A DNA stretch of 64,000 nt from Schistocephalus solidus (Eukaryota; Platyhelminthes; Cestoda; Diphyllobothriidea; Diphyllobothriidae): assembly GCA_017591395.1 (NCBI GenBank), contig WEDG01011521.1, forward strand, positions 1 to 64,000. The letters are read 5' to 3'. Both the position numbers and the translations under genes were made by a program. The first letter of the stretch is position 1. Each line of letters begins with the position of its first letter. The notes under the pieces were generated by a model that saw only the letters and a program-made list of their open reading frames with translations, was not told where the DNA came from and made no database searches. Below are positions 31,131 through 45,284 of the stretch, piece after piece.

Positions 31131-31939
31131 CAGTTTGCGATAGTTCTGTTACCGGCTACTGCGCCCATACGTATAGGTTTGAATTTAAAAGCTCGCAATG
31201 TAGACAAAATGTTTGAAAATGGCAAACAGTGTACACAAAGCATATTATAAAATTAATAGGACTTTGCACTTTCGCAATGACAGCCCTTGGGGGTTTTGTG
31301 ACAATTCATTTATGGGGCCGAATATATATGCCAATAATTAGATAATCTCTGAGGTGCATGTGACTGATTTTGACTCCATTCTAGTGGGAAATACAAGCCT
31401 TATCTCCTTACACAGACTTTGAGTATCATAGGGGTGGTTTCTGCAGAGTCTGGGAGGTACTGGAAATAACAGCTCGGATACATCAGGTCGTATATGGTGG
31501 CCGGTTAATAAAATCAAGGAAGGCAGCCACATCGTGTTCGGCCTCCCCTATTTTGTGTCTTCCCCAGCGGAATTTCCAGTAGGTGACTTTTTTCCATTTG
31601 CTTTGTCTTTAAACATGCCGATCGGTATGCCAAACAACTCAGAAATTACCGGCATAAGATAAAGTTCTGGTGAGAACGCGGCACAAAATGAAAAACATCC
31701 CGATTTCCACGCTAAAAATTTGCCCACCAGGTTGGAGGACAGTATAATATGGCATGGAATGAAGTATAGGTAGGGGGATATGAGTTGCTCTGGAACGCAT
31801 GCTCATTTTATTGCGTTTCTCCGCCCCTGTAAGTTGCTGTGGATAAAATACTTTAACCAAAAATATATTGATACCTCAAAAATGAGAAGGATGAGCAATC
31901 AGTTGGGAAAATGTGAGAAATTGGGGGTGATATTTTGAG

Positions 31940-32575
31940 AAAAAGGACGAGCTCACCGGAGAGGGTTGCTTGAACTGCTGATGTTTCAGAAGGCTTTGTC
32001 TGTTCACCATTGTCAAACCGTTTGATGTAGGTAGTCAAATAGAACTGGAGGTTGCACGCCATGACCTGCTTGTCAGTCTCGGGCTGATTTCCGTTCACTT
32101 TTTCGAGCCTTTGGAGGATGGTTGGTGGGCATGCGCTGTGAGTCGCCACCTCGATGGGGGCAAGTCGGTTAAACCTCTGCCAGCGTTCTACGGCCTGGCC
32201 ACTTATTCGCTCAGTCATTTGTCCAAGTTTGCTTCGCTCTCTTCAGTTCTCTGTGGCCATCTTTTCCTGAAACTTTGTGCACTTGGTGACGCAAGAATTT
32301 ATAAGCTACAGGTAGTTCACGCTAGTGATTGTTGGAGTTGTTGGTCACCTTCGCCTAAAATGGTAGCTCCCTGATGAACGGAAGTATGACCAGTTGCTCC
32401 AACGTGCGTTGCTAGTTGAGAACCCGAGTATATACTTGCGGGCTGCCAATTTGTACTCTTGTAGGCGAGTTTTTAATTTGCGCGCTTCGAGCCAACCAAA
32501 CTCCTCGAAACGCCACCATTTCAATAAAACAGTTCCAGTGAGCCCTTCTTATTCCTCAACTCGGTAAGGACTACT
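31940..32575. repeat. Unidentified interspersed repeat, copy 2
   Basis: Second copy of the 30.09-31.13 kb repeat, without the SINE. A minus-strand open frame of 121 codons (31853-32218) covers much of it and contains NGNQPETDKQVMACNLQFYL. I do not recognise the family. Confidence 0.6.
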
Positions 32576-32639
32576 TGTTTTCCCCCATACCTGGACATGA
32601 CAACAGAAATACCGCACCTAAATATTAAACGCGGCCCAG

Positions 32640-32810
32640 CGCATAATTTTAACGCTAACATAACCCTTATCCATACAGCTCCTCTTAATCCCAACATTTC
32701 TCTAAGCCCCAATCCTACATCTAATAATAACCCTCACCTTAACCCTAAACCGAACTCTAACGTTAACGCTGATTTTAAACCCTAGTCGAAAACTTAACCC
32801 TATGTTCCCT
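32640..32810 (+). repeat. Degenerate telomere-like CCCTAA-rich tract
   Basis: Irregularly spaced CTTAACCCTAAACC, AACGTTAACGC, AAACCCTAG and CTTAACCCTATG words recall CCCTAA/TTAGGG telomeric repeats, which flatworms use. The period is not regular, so this is at best a decayed interstitial tract or a simple C/A-rich low-complexity stretch. Confidence 0.35.
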
Positions 32811-33179
32811 GCAATTGGGCGCAGTCACAGGTACTATCGGTGGTTCCTGTTCTCATTTCCACATTAGGGCGCCATCTATGTCCCCTTACCCTCGACCTCT
32901 TAGCCCGGAGCTCTCAACTTTTCCAACTGAGAAATCCTTATAGTTGCACAGAGGCTGACCTTAAGCCTGGGGAGGTTGCTTAGATAAAGGCTCTCGACGT
33001 TTCGTTTACGCAGTTTTTTCTAGAGTACATCTTTGGTGGTTCGACGTCCGTTCGCAATGACTGGCCCTAACATCTACTAGAGACCCGATGCCAGGTAGCC
33101 TAGTGGGGAAGAAACGATGTTAGCTGTTTTCTTATAACGTGATGGTTTTTGTGCAGAAATATTTGGGGTGGCTTTAACG

Positions 33180-35346
33180 CTCCAGGAGAAGCCTAGAAGA
33201 TCCCCGTAGAAAACGCTCCATTAACGTCATTCGACCACAAGCTACTACAATTTACTCAAGACGAATACCTTGTCCAACACATAAAATTCGGAACAAGATT
33301 CAGAGAAGGACAACTATCGAATTACCTAGATCTCACCTTCAGTAAAGAAGAAGGAGTTATAAGTGAAGTTAATACATAACCTCCATTTGGCTTAAGCGAC
33401 CGTATTGTTTTTACCTGTCTCTCATTGAACCCAAAATCACAAATTAAAAGGCGCAGGAGTGTTTGGAAGGGTGAATTTAGCGCAATGAGACGTGTTGTCT
33501 CAGTGGAACACTGGTCAGTTAAATTGAAGATTAAGATGATTTTTGGCAGTATTTTGGGGGATTATAGAGCATCTAGTCGAATTCCATTGCCATATGAAAA
33601 TAGTGGCACCAGGTGCTCAGCCACCGTGGGTCACTTCGATGACAAAAAAGAAGAAGCAGAGGCTGCGGGATAAGCATTTACATCTTCATGGTTCAAAGAC
33701 ATTCGCCGAATATAAGGAGCTACGAAATAAATGCCACGAGCAAATGCGGATTGAAAGGACTTCGTTTGAGTGCTTCTGACGGCATAATCCATCAAACGCC
33801 CCAAAAAGTTCTATGAGTACACCCATAGTAGGAGAAACACAGGGACAATATTGAGTGTCTAATAGATAGCCTTGGAAACTTATTAGTTAGTTACAGTGGT
33901 CATAACAGAACCTATTCTACAGGAACTACTGAAGCTGGACGACACCAAATCGCCAGGTCCTGATGTAATACCGGCAAAGTTGTTGAAGGATTTGGCCGTA
34001 GAACCTCCCTCGCTGCAGGCAGATTGCCACCCGATTGGAATACCGCGTGGATTTCCCCAATACATAAAAGTGGCAGCCGGGCTTCCGCAAATAACTACAG
34101 GCCTCCATATGTTACAAGATTATGGAGCGAATCATCAAACGTGATTTGATGCAGTTTCTGGAGCGGCATCATCTTCTCTCTGACGCGCAGCACGGATTCC
34201 GCAGAGGAAGGTCCTGTTTAACTAATTTGCCTTACTGTCTGGAACGATGGACCCGAGCGATCGATGAAGGAAATGTAGTGCACGCAGTCTACATAGACTT
34301 CAAGAAGGCCTTTGATAGCGTGCCTCACCAACGTCTCCTATACAAACTCATCCGTATTGGGGTAAGGGGCAGGCTTTTGAAGTGAATCGAAAACTTATTG
34401 ATTGGGCGATCTCAGATTGTCCGTCCTGGCGATCAACAATCGGCGGAGGTGGCGGTTGAGAGTGGGGTTCCTCAGGGCTGCGTCCTTGGTCCTATCCTCT
34501 TCCTTTTATACATTTATGGATCACGCCCACACTGAAGCCATCGTTCCATTGCTCAAAAGTAGCAAAATCTGTCATGTCAAGCTTGTATCTAATTAAGCGA
34601 GCGTTTGCAAAGTTCTAGATAGAGTGCTTTTATAAGGTCTTCGGGATGTTCGTGCGACCACAATTGGAATTTGCCGTACAAGCCTGGAGACCGGGGTCTG
34701 TCAAAGACCACAATGCCCTTGTGAAGGTCCAAAGACGTGCAACCAAGCTAGTTCAAGGTCAAAGCCTTACGAGACACGATTGTCTAATCTTGATCTGTTT
34801 CCTCTGGACTACAGACAGCTATGCGGCGACCTTATACAAGCCTTTTGCATGCTGTGAGGGTCAGGATTGTTGCCTTGCATCTGGCGACTTCTTTGAGCTG
34901 GCCACTTCCACTACTTTGCGAGGACATCCTATGAAACTACATGTGACAGGTTCAAGACTCGACACAAGAAGGTTCTTCTCCAACAGAGTGATTAAGGCCT
35001 GGAATGCTCTGCCTGCGGGCATAATCATGTCCCCATCCGTTGACACTTTAAAGCGGAAGTTTGACCAGTACAGCCATAAGTACCACCACGACATCATAAC
35101 CTAACACTCCCTGAAACATATTCCCATCCACAATGTTCGCGTCATAGAACTTACTACTCCCTATTTTTGAGTAATATTATTTATAATTGTTTGCCCGATG
35201 CCCTGTAGTATGACGGGGAGATAACCCTCAGTCCAACGTCCATTATATGTCAGCCTGCTTTTAATTTGCAGCGTCATTGACATCAATAGGGAGCTCAAAG
35301 GCTTCACCTATATTTCCCTTAGTAAAACTGAACTGTACTGAACTGA
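33180..35346 (+). mobile_element. Broken CR1/Jockey-type LINE (endonuclease end plus RT)
   Basis: Begins with the C-terminal part of the apurinic endonuclease (HIKFGTRFREGQLSNYLDLT). The RT follows: DDTKSPGPDVIPAKLLKDLA at 33.93 kb, QHGFRRGRSCLTN, VYIDFKKAFDSVPHQRLLYK at 34.29 kb and SGVPQGCVLGP near 34.46 kb. The stretch that should hold the F/Y-A-D-D catalytic box is deleted between about 34520 and 34640. The C-terminal region (34646-35104) contains FVRPQLEFAVQAW and RFFSNRVIKAWNALP. Stops and frameshifts occur throughout. It ends in CTGAACTGTACTGAACTGAA at about 35326-35346. Confidence 0.88.
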
Positions 35347-35369
35347 AGAAAGCCCAATTACTGTTTTAG

Positions 35370-37095
35370 TTTTTTCAATAGGTTGTTACGGTGGAGTCCC
35401 CAGAATACAATCAGAGTTTGAAAAGGGCCAAGATACTGACTTCATTGCAACCGTTGCCTTTTCGATCGAGGAAGTTCGACTCGTCCTCTGTCAAATAAAG
35501 GCAGACAAGTCTCATTGACCCGATGGGATTCCTGGGTTGGTACTCAAAGGACTATCGGCGGAGCTGGCAAAACCTCTTTCGATTCTCTTTGAGCTGTCAA
35601 TGAGAAGCGGATGACTGCCGTCACAATGGAAGCTAGCCAATCTCGTAACAGAATGACAGCAAAAAGCTTCCGGCCTATAACATTAACTTGGCTCTCATGC
35701 AAAACGATGGAAGTCCTCGTAAAGAGAGCTATACAACACTTTAGTGACGAAAATAACATTCTACGGAAGTTTCAGCATGAGTTTCGGAGGAGCTGCTCCT
35801 GTTTCTCAAATTTGATCAATTGCCTGGAGGTCTGGACCAGGGCTTTATAAGAGGGCTTCGAGGTCAATTTCGTTTACATCGATTTCCGCAAAGCATTTGA
35901 CACTCTCCCGCACCACCGCCTTCTACATAAGCACAGCGCACTCAGTATAAGGGGTTATCTTTTAAACTGGTTAAGTGAGTTTCTGGTTGGTCGAAAACAG
36001 TGCGTCCCTTTCGGAGACTAGGTGAACATGACTAGCGGTGTGCCTCTAGGCTCGGTTCTCGGACCCTTACTCATTATTCTTTACGTTAATGACAGCCTAC
36101 AGGAACTCGACTCAATAAGGGACCAGACGATAGCAAAACCCTTCAAAATAATTTGTACGAATGAAAACGTGGTCCGAGAAATGGATCCTCCGAATTCGAC
36201 GTACAGGAGTTTGCCATCCTTCATCTGCGTCCAACCAACTTCCACTAAAATGAGAGCGTCGGGCAAATAACCTAAAATGCGTTACTCTTCCTGCAGAATC
36301 TTGATAGAAAGATCTCGGGTTCCGGATAAAGAATAGCATGAAATCAGAAATGCAGTGCACAAGGGTCGCACAAAATTCCTTGGGAGTATTACATGCAATC
36401 AAGAGGACATTTGGTACTTTTGGCAAAGACATTTTGGGAGAGTTCACGGCACCTTTGTCTGGATTCATATATAACATGGAATACAAGCGTGGCAGCCATG
36501 GTTGTCAAAGGATAAAACATGCCTCTAACAAGTAAAACTTCGTGCAACAAAGCTGTTAAATTGTTTCAATTATCGACCGTACATAGAAAGAGTGCGCTGC
36601 CTTAATCTAGTACCTCTGTGTTACAGGCAGAAAAATGTCATCTTATCCTGGTTTCCAAGATATATAAGGCCTTGAGGATGGATTGCGCTTTAGGGAGATG
36701 TTTCAGTAGCACCTTTCTCCCAATATTCGTGGGCACTCGATGAAGCTGCGCACGAATATATCCAGGTTGAACCTCCGCTCTGAAAGGGTAGCAGATAGCT
36801 GGAATGATCTCCACCAATTAGTCGTGGAGATGACATCACTTCAGCTGTTCAAGAAAGGCTCGGATGACTACATGTGTCCCCTGCTTTCTCTTGACAGTCT
36901 AAACCTCAGCTATCTGCCCTGTGAACTATAAATCTAACAAAATACTAATATCGTGTGAGTAATCTGTTAATAGGGATAATTTTGATACACATATCCCGCA
37001 GTGTCCATCGCACTGGCATGTGCACAATAGGGTTTTCAGGGGCATTGCCTGTTAGCCTTACCAACTAAACTGAAAAAAAACTAAACTAAAAATAA
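35370..37095 (+). mobile_element. Second broken LINE of the same superfamily
   Basis: The sequence TTGCCTTTTCGATCGAGGAA at 35.45 kb starts the pre-RT region. RT blocks follow: SFRPITLTWLSCKTMEVLVK, FVYIDFRKAFDTLPHHRLLH near 35.87 kb and TSGVPLGSVLGPLLIILYVN near 36.03 kb. The catalytic box is lost after that. A collapsed C-terminal part (AIKRTFGTFGKDI; NLRSERVADSWNDLHQLV) runs to about 36.93 kb. The 3' end is an ACTAAACTGAAAA-type tail near 37060-37090. It lies directly after the previous LINE in the same orientation, but differs enough to be a separate insertion. Confidence 0.85.
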
Positions 37096-40000
37096 TGCGT
37101 TCACTGGACCATCACACTGCATATTCTCTCTCCTGCCTTGGTTTATAGGCCTGCCTACTATGAAAAGCTCAGTACTGGTCTGTGCAGACTAAACCTATTG
37201 AACGTGAACAGTTGGTTGCACTGCCCTTTTATATGTTATGTTGGGGTCACGTTCAAGTCACGAGATGACCAGCCGCCAGGCCGCGATGTGACAAAAGATG
37301 ACTGACATTGTCTGCGGGATTTGAGACACCAATCATATTCGTCAGCGCCGATTTACTTTAACAGACTGGCCTGTCTACTGCGGCAGGGACGGGTAGATGA
37401 ACAGCCAGAATCTCGACTTAACGTTTAAGCTGATCAGCAAAGCTCGTTTTACTCGTTAGCGCCTCGAGCTGTGTCACAGATTTTGACTTGGGTCAGGAGT
37501 GGTTCAAGAGCATGTAAGTGAGGAAAACTCAATTGTTGACCCATTCTCCGAATAGCCTTCACCAGACATCTCCCAACCGGCGCATATAACTAACACAAGA
37601 GCTCCCCACATCACTCACCAAAGGCGACGAATCACACGTTACTTGTGCCTTGGCACGACCCAGTGTCTAATGGGGTTGCATGTGACAAGCACATTCACCG
37701 ATACAGTTCCGTAAGCCACTTACGCTTAATGCCGATGTCAGATGGACGAACATTTTGCGCACGGGACTGGTGATGGAGATGAAAAGGAAAGAGAGAGCGA
37801 GGTAGAGAGAGATAGAGTTAGGCCGAAACCGGGGACTCCAACCCGGCGCGAAATTTAACGTATTCCTGACTGAAATATTTATTGGTGGGAAGGTTATCAA
37901 CCAACGGTGTAGTTGAGCTTCCACAGGGGACCCTATGTGCATGCGCGGAGTGGCTGCTTTTAGGTGGACTGACGTATCGGTTTAAGAGATCTTTACTATG
38001 GTCGCCGTGGCTCTCTCACGCATGTTAGAACAAAGACGCTCAAATTCCTTTCGTGAAAACTTGGCATTGTGCCTGGACGCAGGTCGTGCATGGCACGTAT
38101 AGACGGCCATTTGATATATACCAACCTCTAGCACCCGACACCAACATCAGGAGGCTAAACGGTTTGGAAAGGGGACTAGTGCATGCGTCAGGGACAGTGA
38201 GACTGGTGCCGCCTAGGTGCATTTTTTCTCTTTATAAAATCTGCCGCGTTTTTAAACTACTACGACGCTCTGGAAAAAGAAACCTTTTAATTTCTTCAAA
38301 GTAAAATATTTAGTAGTAAGCGGCAATAATATTTATCTTCGCATGACTGGCTGACTGGGAAAAGTAACACATAAATGATAATTTTATGAATGTTGTAGAA
38401 AGAAATTATTCCAAAAATAGCTCCATGGCGTCCGGATACCAATATTTGCTTAATTGAGAACGAGACCGATTAAGAAATACAAATCACAATTGCTTCTTCA
38501 GCTCAAATGGAAAAAGGCGGAATACAGTTCACTTCTAACATTTTCAGTATTTACTTTAAATATATTTTAAAAAGTAGATATTAACCAAGGTTAAAATCCA
38601 ACAAAAGCAAACTACTGACTACAGGTGAGCTTTCTCAAAATAACTTGTCTATTTTTCAGTCAAAATATGACTTTGCATAATTAAGCCTTCTTCATTTAAC
38701 CGTCAAAGGACCAGGTATAGTTAGGTACACAATTATCAACACATTTATGCATGAACATTTCAGTTGGCCATTCGTTTCCTGCTTTAGCAATAATCTATTT
38801 TTCAAGACTACAGTTTTACTATAAGGGACTTATAAAAGTACGTGAAGAAAGCCCGAATTCACTTCACTGTACTTGAAATTTATAATAAAGTATTAAGGGA
38901 AAACTGGCTGCAACTTTTTCTCCTCAAGCAGGGCATTCTATTGGCTACACACTGCCACATACATAATATGGGCTTTGCTAACGCAACCAGCTCAACGTAA
39001 TTTTACTCCCGTCTTCGCCTTTTTTAGCACTGGCAAACGTTGAGTGGCCGAAGCAACCTACGCTTGCCAGTCGATAGAAACAAAAGCCGTTGGCCAATGA
39101 GATTTAGAATTGAATGTCGTAACCCAATGGTAAATGGCTAAAACGCCATTGGCCTGACAAACAGAAAAATACCGTGCTAGGAAGTAATTAAAATTTAGAT
39201 TCAGGTAGTTTCAGGCAAGTCGGAAACTTTAACAGAAAAATCATGACTGCTTAGGACCTGATCATCATAACAGGTAGGTTAGCAAATTGAACGCTGTAAT
39301 TTTAAAATGAAAATTGTCCTTTTCTCTATGTATGAGGATTTGAAAAAAGAAGGGGGTATATTACGGCATTTTTCACGAACAATTCTGTACTCAGCAGACT
39401 AAGCCGTTGCTTGCAGGAAAGCTTAAAACTACGAATCACGGAAACCATCGCATCGTTCAGAAATTGTAGACTTAATCTTAAAAAAAGCTAAGACTGAAAT
39501 AAAAAGTCTTTTAGTATATCACCTTTGACAGATTTCATTCATGTGAATATTGTTATAAGCGATGTATTCGATAAGTAATTGTGAGCAGTACTCAGGAAGT
39601 TCTAAACTGCGTGATTCTTAGCCACACTTTGAAAGTTGCAACCTGAGGTGCCAAATATTTTCATAATTTTTCTATTTAAACAAAATTATCTTCTCTTTCG
39701 GCAAAATTGGTATTTGAATATTTTATCACAACAAGAATTTTTATGGGGATAATCAGAAAAGGATGTCAAATACGAATACACCCCACAATTTAAATATTTT
39801 GTATTTAAAATAACATATCCACAATACGGGAATCAGTCATTATGAGAGGGAGAGAGAAAGTACGAACTGAAGCCATTCATTGGGGCTGTACGAAACTAAT
39901 TTTCAGAATCCTTATACGAAATTCCAACAATGTTAACCTAAAGAGGCTATGGTGCAATGAAGGCCTAACAAGATACCCCGTAGTTTCTTAATTGAGTTTA

Positions 40001-43000
40001 AGTGGAGTAATATTGAATTCTCTGTTGATATAATTTTTAATCGACGTAGCATACCCAAAATATAATACACGCTGACCTGGGCTAAGGTCCCATTCCTAGC
40101 TCGATGGAGTAAAGTTACCGTGACACTTCGTGCTTACCGTTTCAGGTTAAGTACCTCCCGTGCATACTAACATAACAAGGAAGCCTTTGGGATAACTTGC
40201 TAGAAGGGCAACATGCGTGCTAACTCACGATTTATCCGAAAAGCCGCAGCGTGCAAGGAAGAAAGTATGCCATAGCAAATCCTATTACAGCCGTATGGTG
40301 AAGAGGAAGCCACGAAGACTGCGTATATTATTTTTGAGCATTTCCGAATGATACGCATCAGCAGACACACATAGATAATATAATACTCAAATTTTATCAT
40401 GACAGTGCACGATTGCCAGTCCTTAAGAATGGAAAAATTTGCAACAGAAAAGATATAACACAGACTGAGTTCATGAGCATCTTCAAGTCCGCGCCATAGG
40501 AAACGTCGGCAGGAGATACCGTAATGACCTATGCATTCAAACAGTATTTTTGATAATGAAAGGGCAACAAACACTTAAAACATTTACCAACAAGAAATGG
40601 CGAACACTCATGTACCTGTCACCGCCGCTCTTCTGCCGGTTGGATCCGCATTGATGCCCTGCACGCCTGCTTAAGAAAACACAATTGAGACCTTGCTATG
40701 AGAAAATCAACCTCACAAACCTTCAGTTCCCCAAAATAGACTCAACTCTGGCCCAATTCAATTTCGGTCGGCAGTCTTTTGAATTGGTCGTTATAACGGT
40801 AACAGTAGTGCCCATCTTAAAAAGGGTTATTCGGTTTGCCTACCGTCCACAGGGCGAGTCCTTCACTCCGGTCACGTTCGGCCATACTTCGCAGCCTAAT
40901 GTAAATTTTGGTATGATCTAATTTTAGTGAATTTGTATATCTGGTTAGCTGCTCAATAAATATCGCAGCTCTAAAGCTGCTTTCCTCGAAGTCGTAAATG
41001 CATTCTCCTTAGGTCAATACAGAGATAATAAAATTAACGCTTTACTTTTATGGCACAGTGAAATTCCATTAAATTTGCTAGATATCTGCGACGAGGAAGA
41101 CAGCCATTTGCAGGCCAAATACCTCATCAGATTTCTGCGATTGTATGGTAAGACACCGTTTTTCATTGTGCTAAAGTTAAAGGCATGACAAAAGGTCCAG
41201 CATGAATCCAAAACATTAGGAGAATAATATTCTTTCTACAGTGATTGCGTGCATTTCTTCTCAAATGCATCCTGGGACTCAGTCTCATATCGCAAAATGC
41301 AGCTGTTAACCGTAAATTCTTTAAAAGTATACTCTGACTGATAAAAAAATAAAAGTTCTGCTTTTTTGGCATCCTTGCGCTGAGTAGTGGACCAATAAAC
41401 CTAGCTGAACACATTAAGCACAGGGAAGCATACATGTTGGCCAACGGAGGAGCTTTCCGGCATACAGATCTCAGTTCTTTACTTCACAGAGGTGGATCCG
41501 TGTACTTAAGGCCCTATCGCATGACGATGCAAAAAACGTTCAGCAAATAATTTGCTCTTAAACATTCGCAGGCAGTGCATACCAGAAGGATGGCATAATC
41601 TTCTACTTTTAAAGAACAAAATATTACGACTGCAGTTTGAGAACCCACATATTTAACACCAGCGATGTGGTTTTCAGGTTGCACTTCGGTCAAATCCTCG
41701 TACCACATCCTTTTGCCTCTCAGGTTTGACGTCATTAATTCCACTGAAGTTGTTAACAAAATACACCAAGAGGGTTCAACAAAATCAAGGTTGCGGCGGA
41801 CCAGAAGTTAATCGGAAACAGGTAAACAACTATACTGTCTAATTCACCCTGGCTGAACGCTTAGTTATTCGCAAGGGTGAAAAACATTTCAAAATTGCAC
41901 CAAACTAGTAGTCTGTGGTTAAAAATCAGAAATAATTATTACGCCCGGTACTGGGGTTTACAAAAGGCAGTAGTTAGTTGGAGCTGTACTGGGGGTGCCA
42001 TTACACATTATTACTGTTCTAATTTGCTGTTTGTCCTTTTCTTTAATTATTGTTAATATTATAGACTTGGTATCAAATGCATGCAATCTAAAGCCACTTT
42101 CTAACCGAAATGATCTTGAGGCAAATGAAAAGCAAGCTAAACTAATGGGCGACAAACGCAGGAGGACTAATGAAACTTAGAATTGAGCATTCAAGTGTAA
42201 ACAGTTAAGGATAGAAATAGCATCATTTTCTGTGCTTTTGTGCGTTAATACTGCGGAAGAGTAAGACTGAAAAGAACGCTTTGTTTCTATCATGACGTTT
42301 GCAGAAGCAGGAAAACAAGTTGAACCGGACATCTTAATAAGGGATTGAATACACTTTTTTAGCATTAAATATGCATCGAAAAGAATTTTCACCGTAGGAG
42401 GGAAATGCAATCATTCCTATTCACGCACACGAAATTATTCTGGAAAAAGCATACAATTTTTAAAATAGTTGCCCTTCATTGTTGATACCAGTTGAGTTTT
42501 TTTACAGAATCCTCACTTGAATATTTACTAGGTACTTTGTACAGCTGATTGACTTAATTTCAAGTTTCTGGGATGTGGTTGTAAATTCCTTATTTAGACC
42601 CTTCAGCTGACTGTCTAGTGCAACGTACCTTTAAGGAAATGTTTTGATCGTTCTAGAACTATTATATTCATAAAAGTAAAACGTACGGGTAAATTTTCAA
42701 CGAAAGTCAAATGACATACGATATTGACACAGTTTGGCAGAAAGATTTCGTGCGAAAACTATGTATAAAAATGCAATTAGAGTGGTTAAAATAATTCTGA
42801 GAAATATTACTATTTACTTTTCAGAAAAGTTTGATTATGTCTCTTTTGAAGCCTCGGGCACGAAAGAGAATTTTACGCAAACTTTTATTTTACCCGGGAA
42901 TTGAAGTGTATTCATCTTTTGTTGCTGCGATTCGATTATATTGTAGGTATCGTCTTCTAATATGTAAGTTTTAAAGTTAGAAACGCACACTTGGTTTGCC

Positions 43001-43945
43001 AGATTTCTGACCCGAATTTCCAACCAAAGGACAATCCTCTTTAAAAATTACGATGTCATATGATATTCTCTAAAATTCCAGGGAATAGAATCGGTTTCAC
43101 CTTACGTTCTTCTAGCCTGCAAATCAAGTCATTTACTAAATTAAAATGGGTGCAGACCTCATACAAGTCATGATTAAGTGGACCACTGTAGGATATTTAA
43201 CTTGTTTGAAGAAACGCTTAACTATTCTTTTTAATAGGTATTTTAATAGAAGCCCAACGCCTGTGAAAATAACGTAATAATTAACCTTTAATAAACGCTG
43301 AGTATTAAATGCCTTGGTCTTAGTTAGGAACATAACGAGAAACATAAAAGTGGAGGCTTGAAAAGATGTAGACTCAACCACTGTAACGACAGCTCTGACT
43401 CATAACGAGGGACGAAATCCTGACTGTGGGCGGACCCAGAGAAACAGATTTCAAAGGACGCAAGTTTTGAATCACCTGATGTTAGTTAAGTGGTAGAAAA
43501 ATTTCGAGTCATCAACTGCCGAGTATTAGTTGCGGATATTGGTAGTGTAAAATTGGCTAGTTTACCAAGTTCCAGCTAGTGGCTTACGAAAAATCCTCTC
43601 TTCTGCCGCAAAATGCCCAGCAATAAACTGTGATTTGCATGTGTTGGCAACGACCTTATTCTACCCTTCGTCCTCTTTACACGTCTAAGTCCTGCTAAAT
43701 AAACGAAAATCTTTATTGATAAAAAGACTTGATCCAATGTTGCAGGCCAGTTTGTACAAGTGGAAGTTTTAAAATAAAATATTTGAACGCTTTTTTCGGA
43801 TAAATTTTTCTAATCATTATGAAACTAAAGATTTTTAGAGGCAACCTCAGCGTAAGTCCTCATTGCCTAATTTTCCTCGTCACACAGTTTACGAGTACCT
43901 TAATTTATCCCGATTTACCTTATAATTTTCACCTATGACGAGATT
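37096..43945. other. Long AT-rich stretch with no recognised gene
   Basis: Nearly 7 kb, clearly more AT-rich from 38.3 kb onward. ORFs are short and scattered (60-124 codons), for example minus 40200-40574. None shows a domain or splice chain that I can support. It separates the LINE pair from gene 2. Confidence 0.4.
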
Positions 43946-44290
43946 TTGACCGTCGTAGTAGACAATGTCCAACGTGTGCCATAAAGCGTGGTGGGTGAAG
44001 GGACTGGGAATTGTGCGTGTCTTATTTTATCATATACGGCATCTGTCGTCCTCTATTCTCCTCAACCATCTGTGCCTAGTTTAATGGCTCAGTAAAAAAG
44101 ACGCGACGCAGTATTGCGCACAAGTGGCCTGCGCAGCGGGAAGGCATACCTGGGCGTGCCGCAACACCCCCTTCCCCCGATGTGCAACATTTTTTCGTGA
44201 ATGCGCATCCTCAATAACGCCTTCCATGTCCTGATCTTACCCCGCGTTGTTCCAACGCATTTATCGCGTACCCCATTTGGGCAGCGATGT
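43945..44290 (+). repeat. Isolated diverged copy of the 27-28 kb tandem unit
   Basis: GACCGTCGTAGTAGACAATGTCCAACGTGTGCC matches the unit start. GTGCCGCAACACCCCCTTCC, TGTTCCAACGCATTTATCGC and ACCCCATTTGGGCAGC match later blocks in the same order. Only one unit is present. Confidence 0.6.
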
Positions 44291-45284
44291 AGTAAAAATA
44301 TTACTGTCTTAATCCGCTAGCCACCGCTTGCAAAAAATGAGGAAAACGGAGTAAGCAGTAAGTTTATAACATTCTGATCTCAAGCATATTTCAGGATAAA
44401 CCAAGCAAATTTTCAAATAAAAAGGTCATTTACTCATTTCAAACGTTTTCTAAACTGTAAGTTATCTATACGGAAATGCTTTTCTCTCTCGGCCAGAAAG
44501 TAAAGCCGTAAAATAAGGTTAGTAGTCCCTGATCTAGATTTCTGTGGTCTTCTCGGAAACTAGGTTAATTCATGATCAACCAATTTTGGCTTCCATAGAT
44601 TACTAGATCAGCAAGTTCTTTCAACTTCCCTGGAGTGATGCAGTCTGAGGAAAAGGGATTCCGTTCTAAGCAATTTTTGAAAAATATAAAATTGCGTTAT
44701 TCTCATATCTTGAACTCTCATTACTCATGGTAAGGTTGTCTTTCTTTCCCCCGTAGTAAGTACTCAAACTGCTTGAACAGACCCGTTGCGGGTTTGTTTA
44801 AGTTGGCCAAGAAAGCAGCTAGTCGATCCACTTCTGTGGACCAATTAAATGTTTTCCGTCTGAAAGTTAAATCGAATGCTTTAGTTTACGAAAAAGCTTA
44901 AAGACAGCCTAAACTGTGGAAATTTATATCGCCAGGAATCGTGAAAAAACATTGGCGGAAAACTTTCAGAAAGTTCCTGCATGACGGTTTGATCATGGCT
45001 TGTACTAGCTGTCTCGAAATGTGAAAGCCATTTATTTTTAGCTTCTCCATAAACTTTGATAAAGAACGTTAACCCTACACACGTCCCTTCGGACTATTAA
45101 TTATTTATATGAACCTGCTGCCCAGAAGCAACAATGTGAAACAATTTCATAATTATTAATCGGCGCACTATTAGAAGACATTTTTAGCATGAGGGTGGGG
45201 ATAAGAGGGAGGCCATAGCGCTTCTTCTACCCATCCATCCTTATTGTTTTATCAAAACAATTTTTGGATCTTCCAGCTCGGAAT

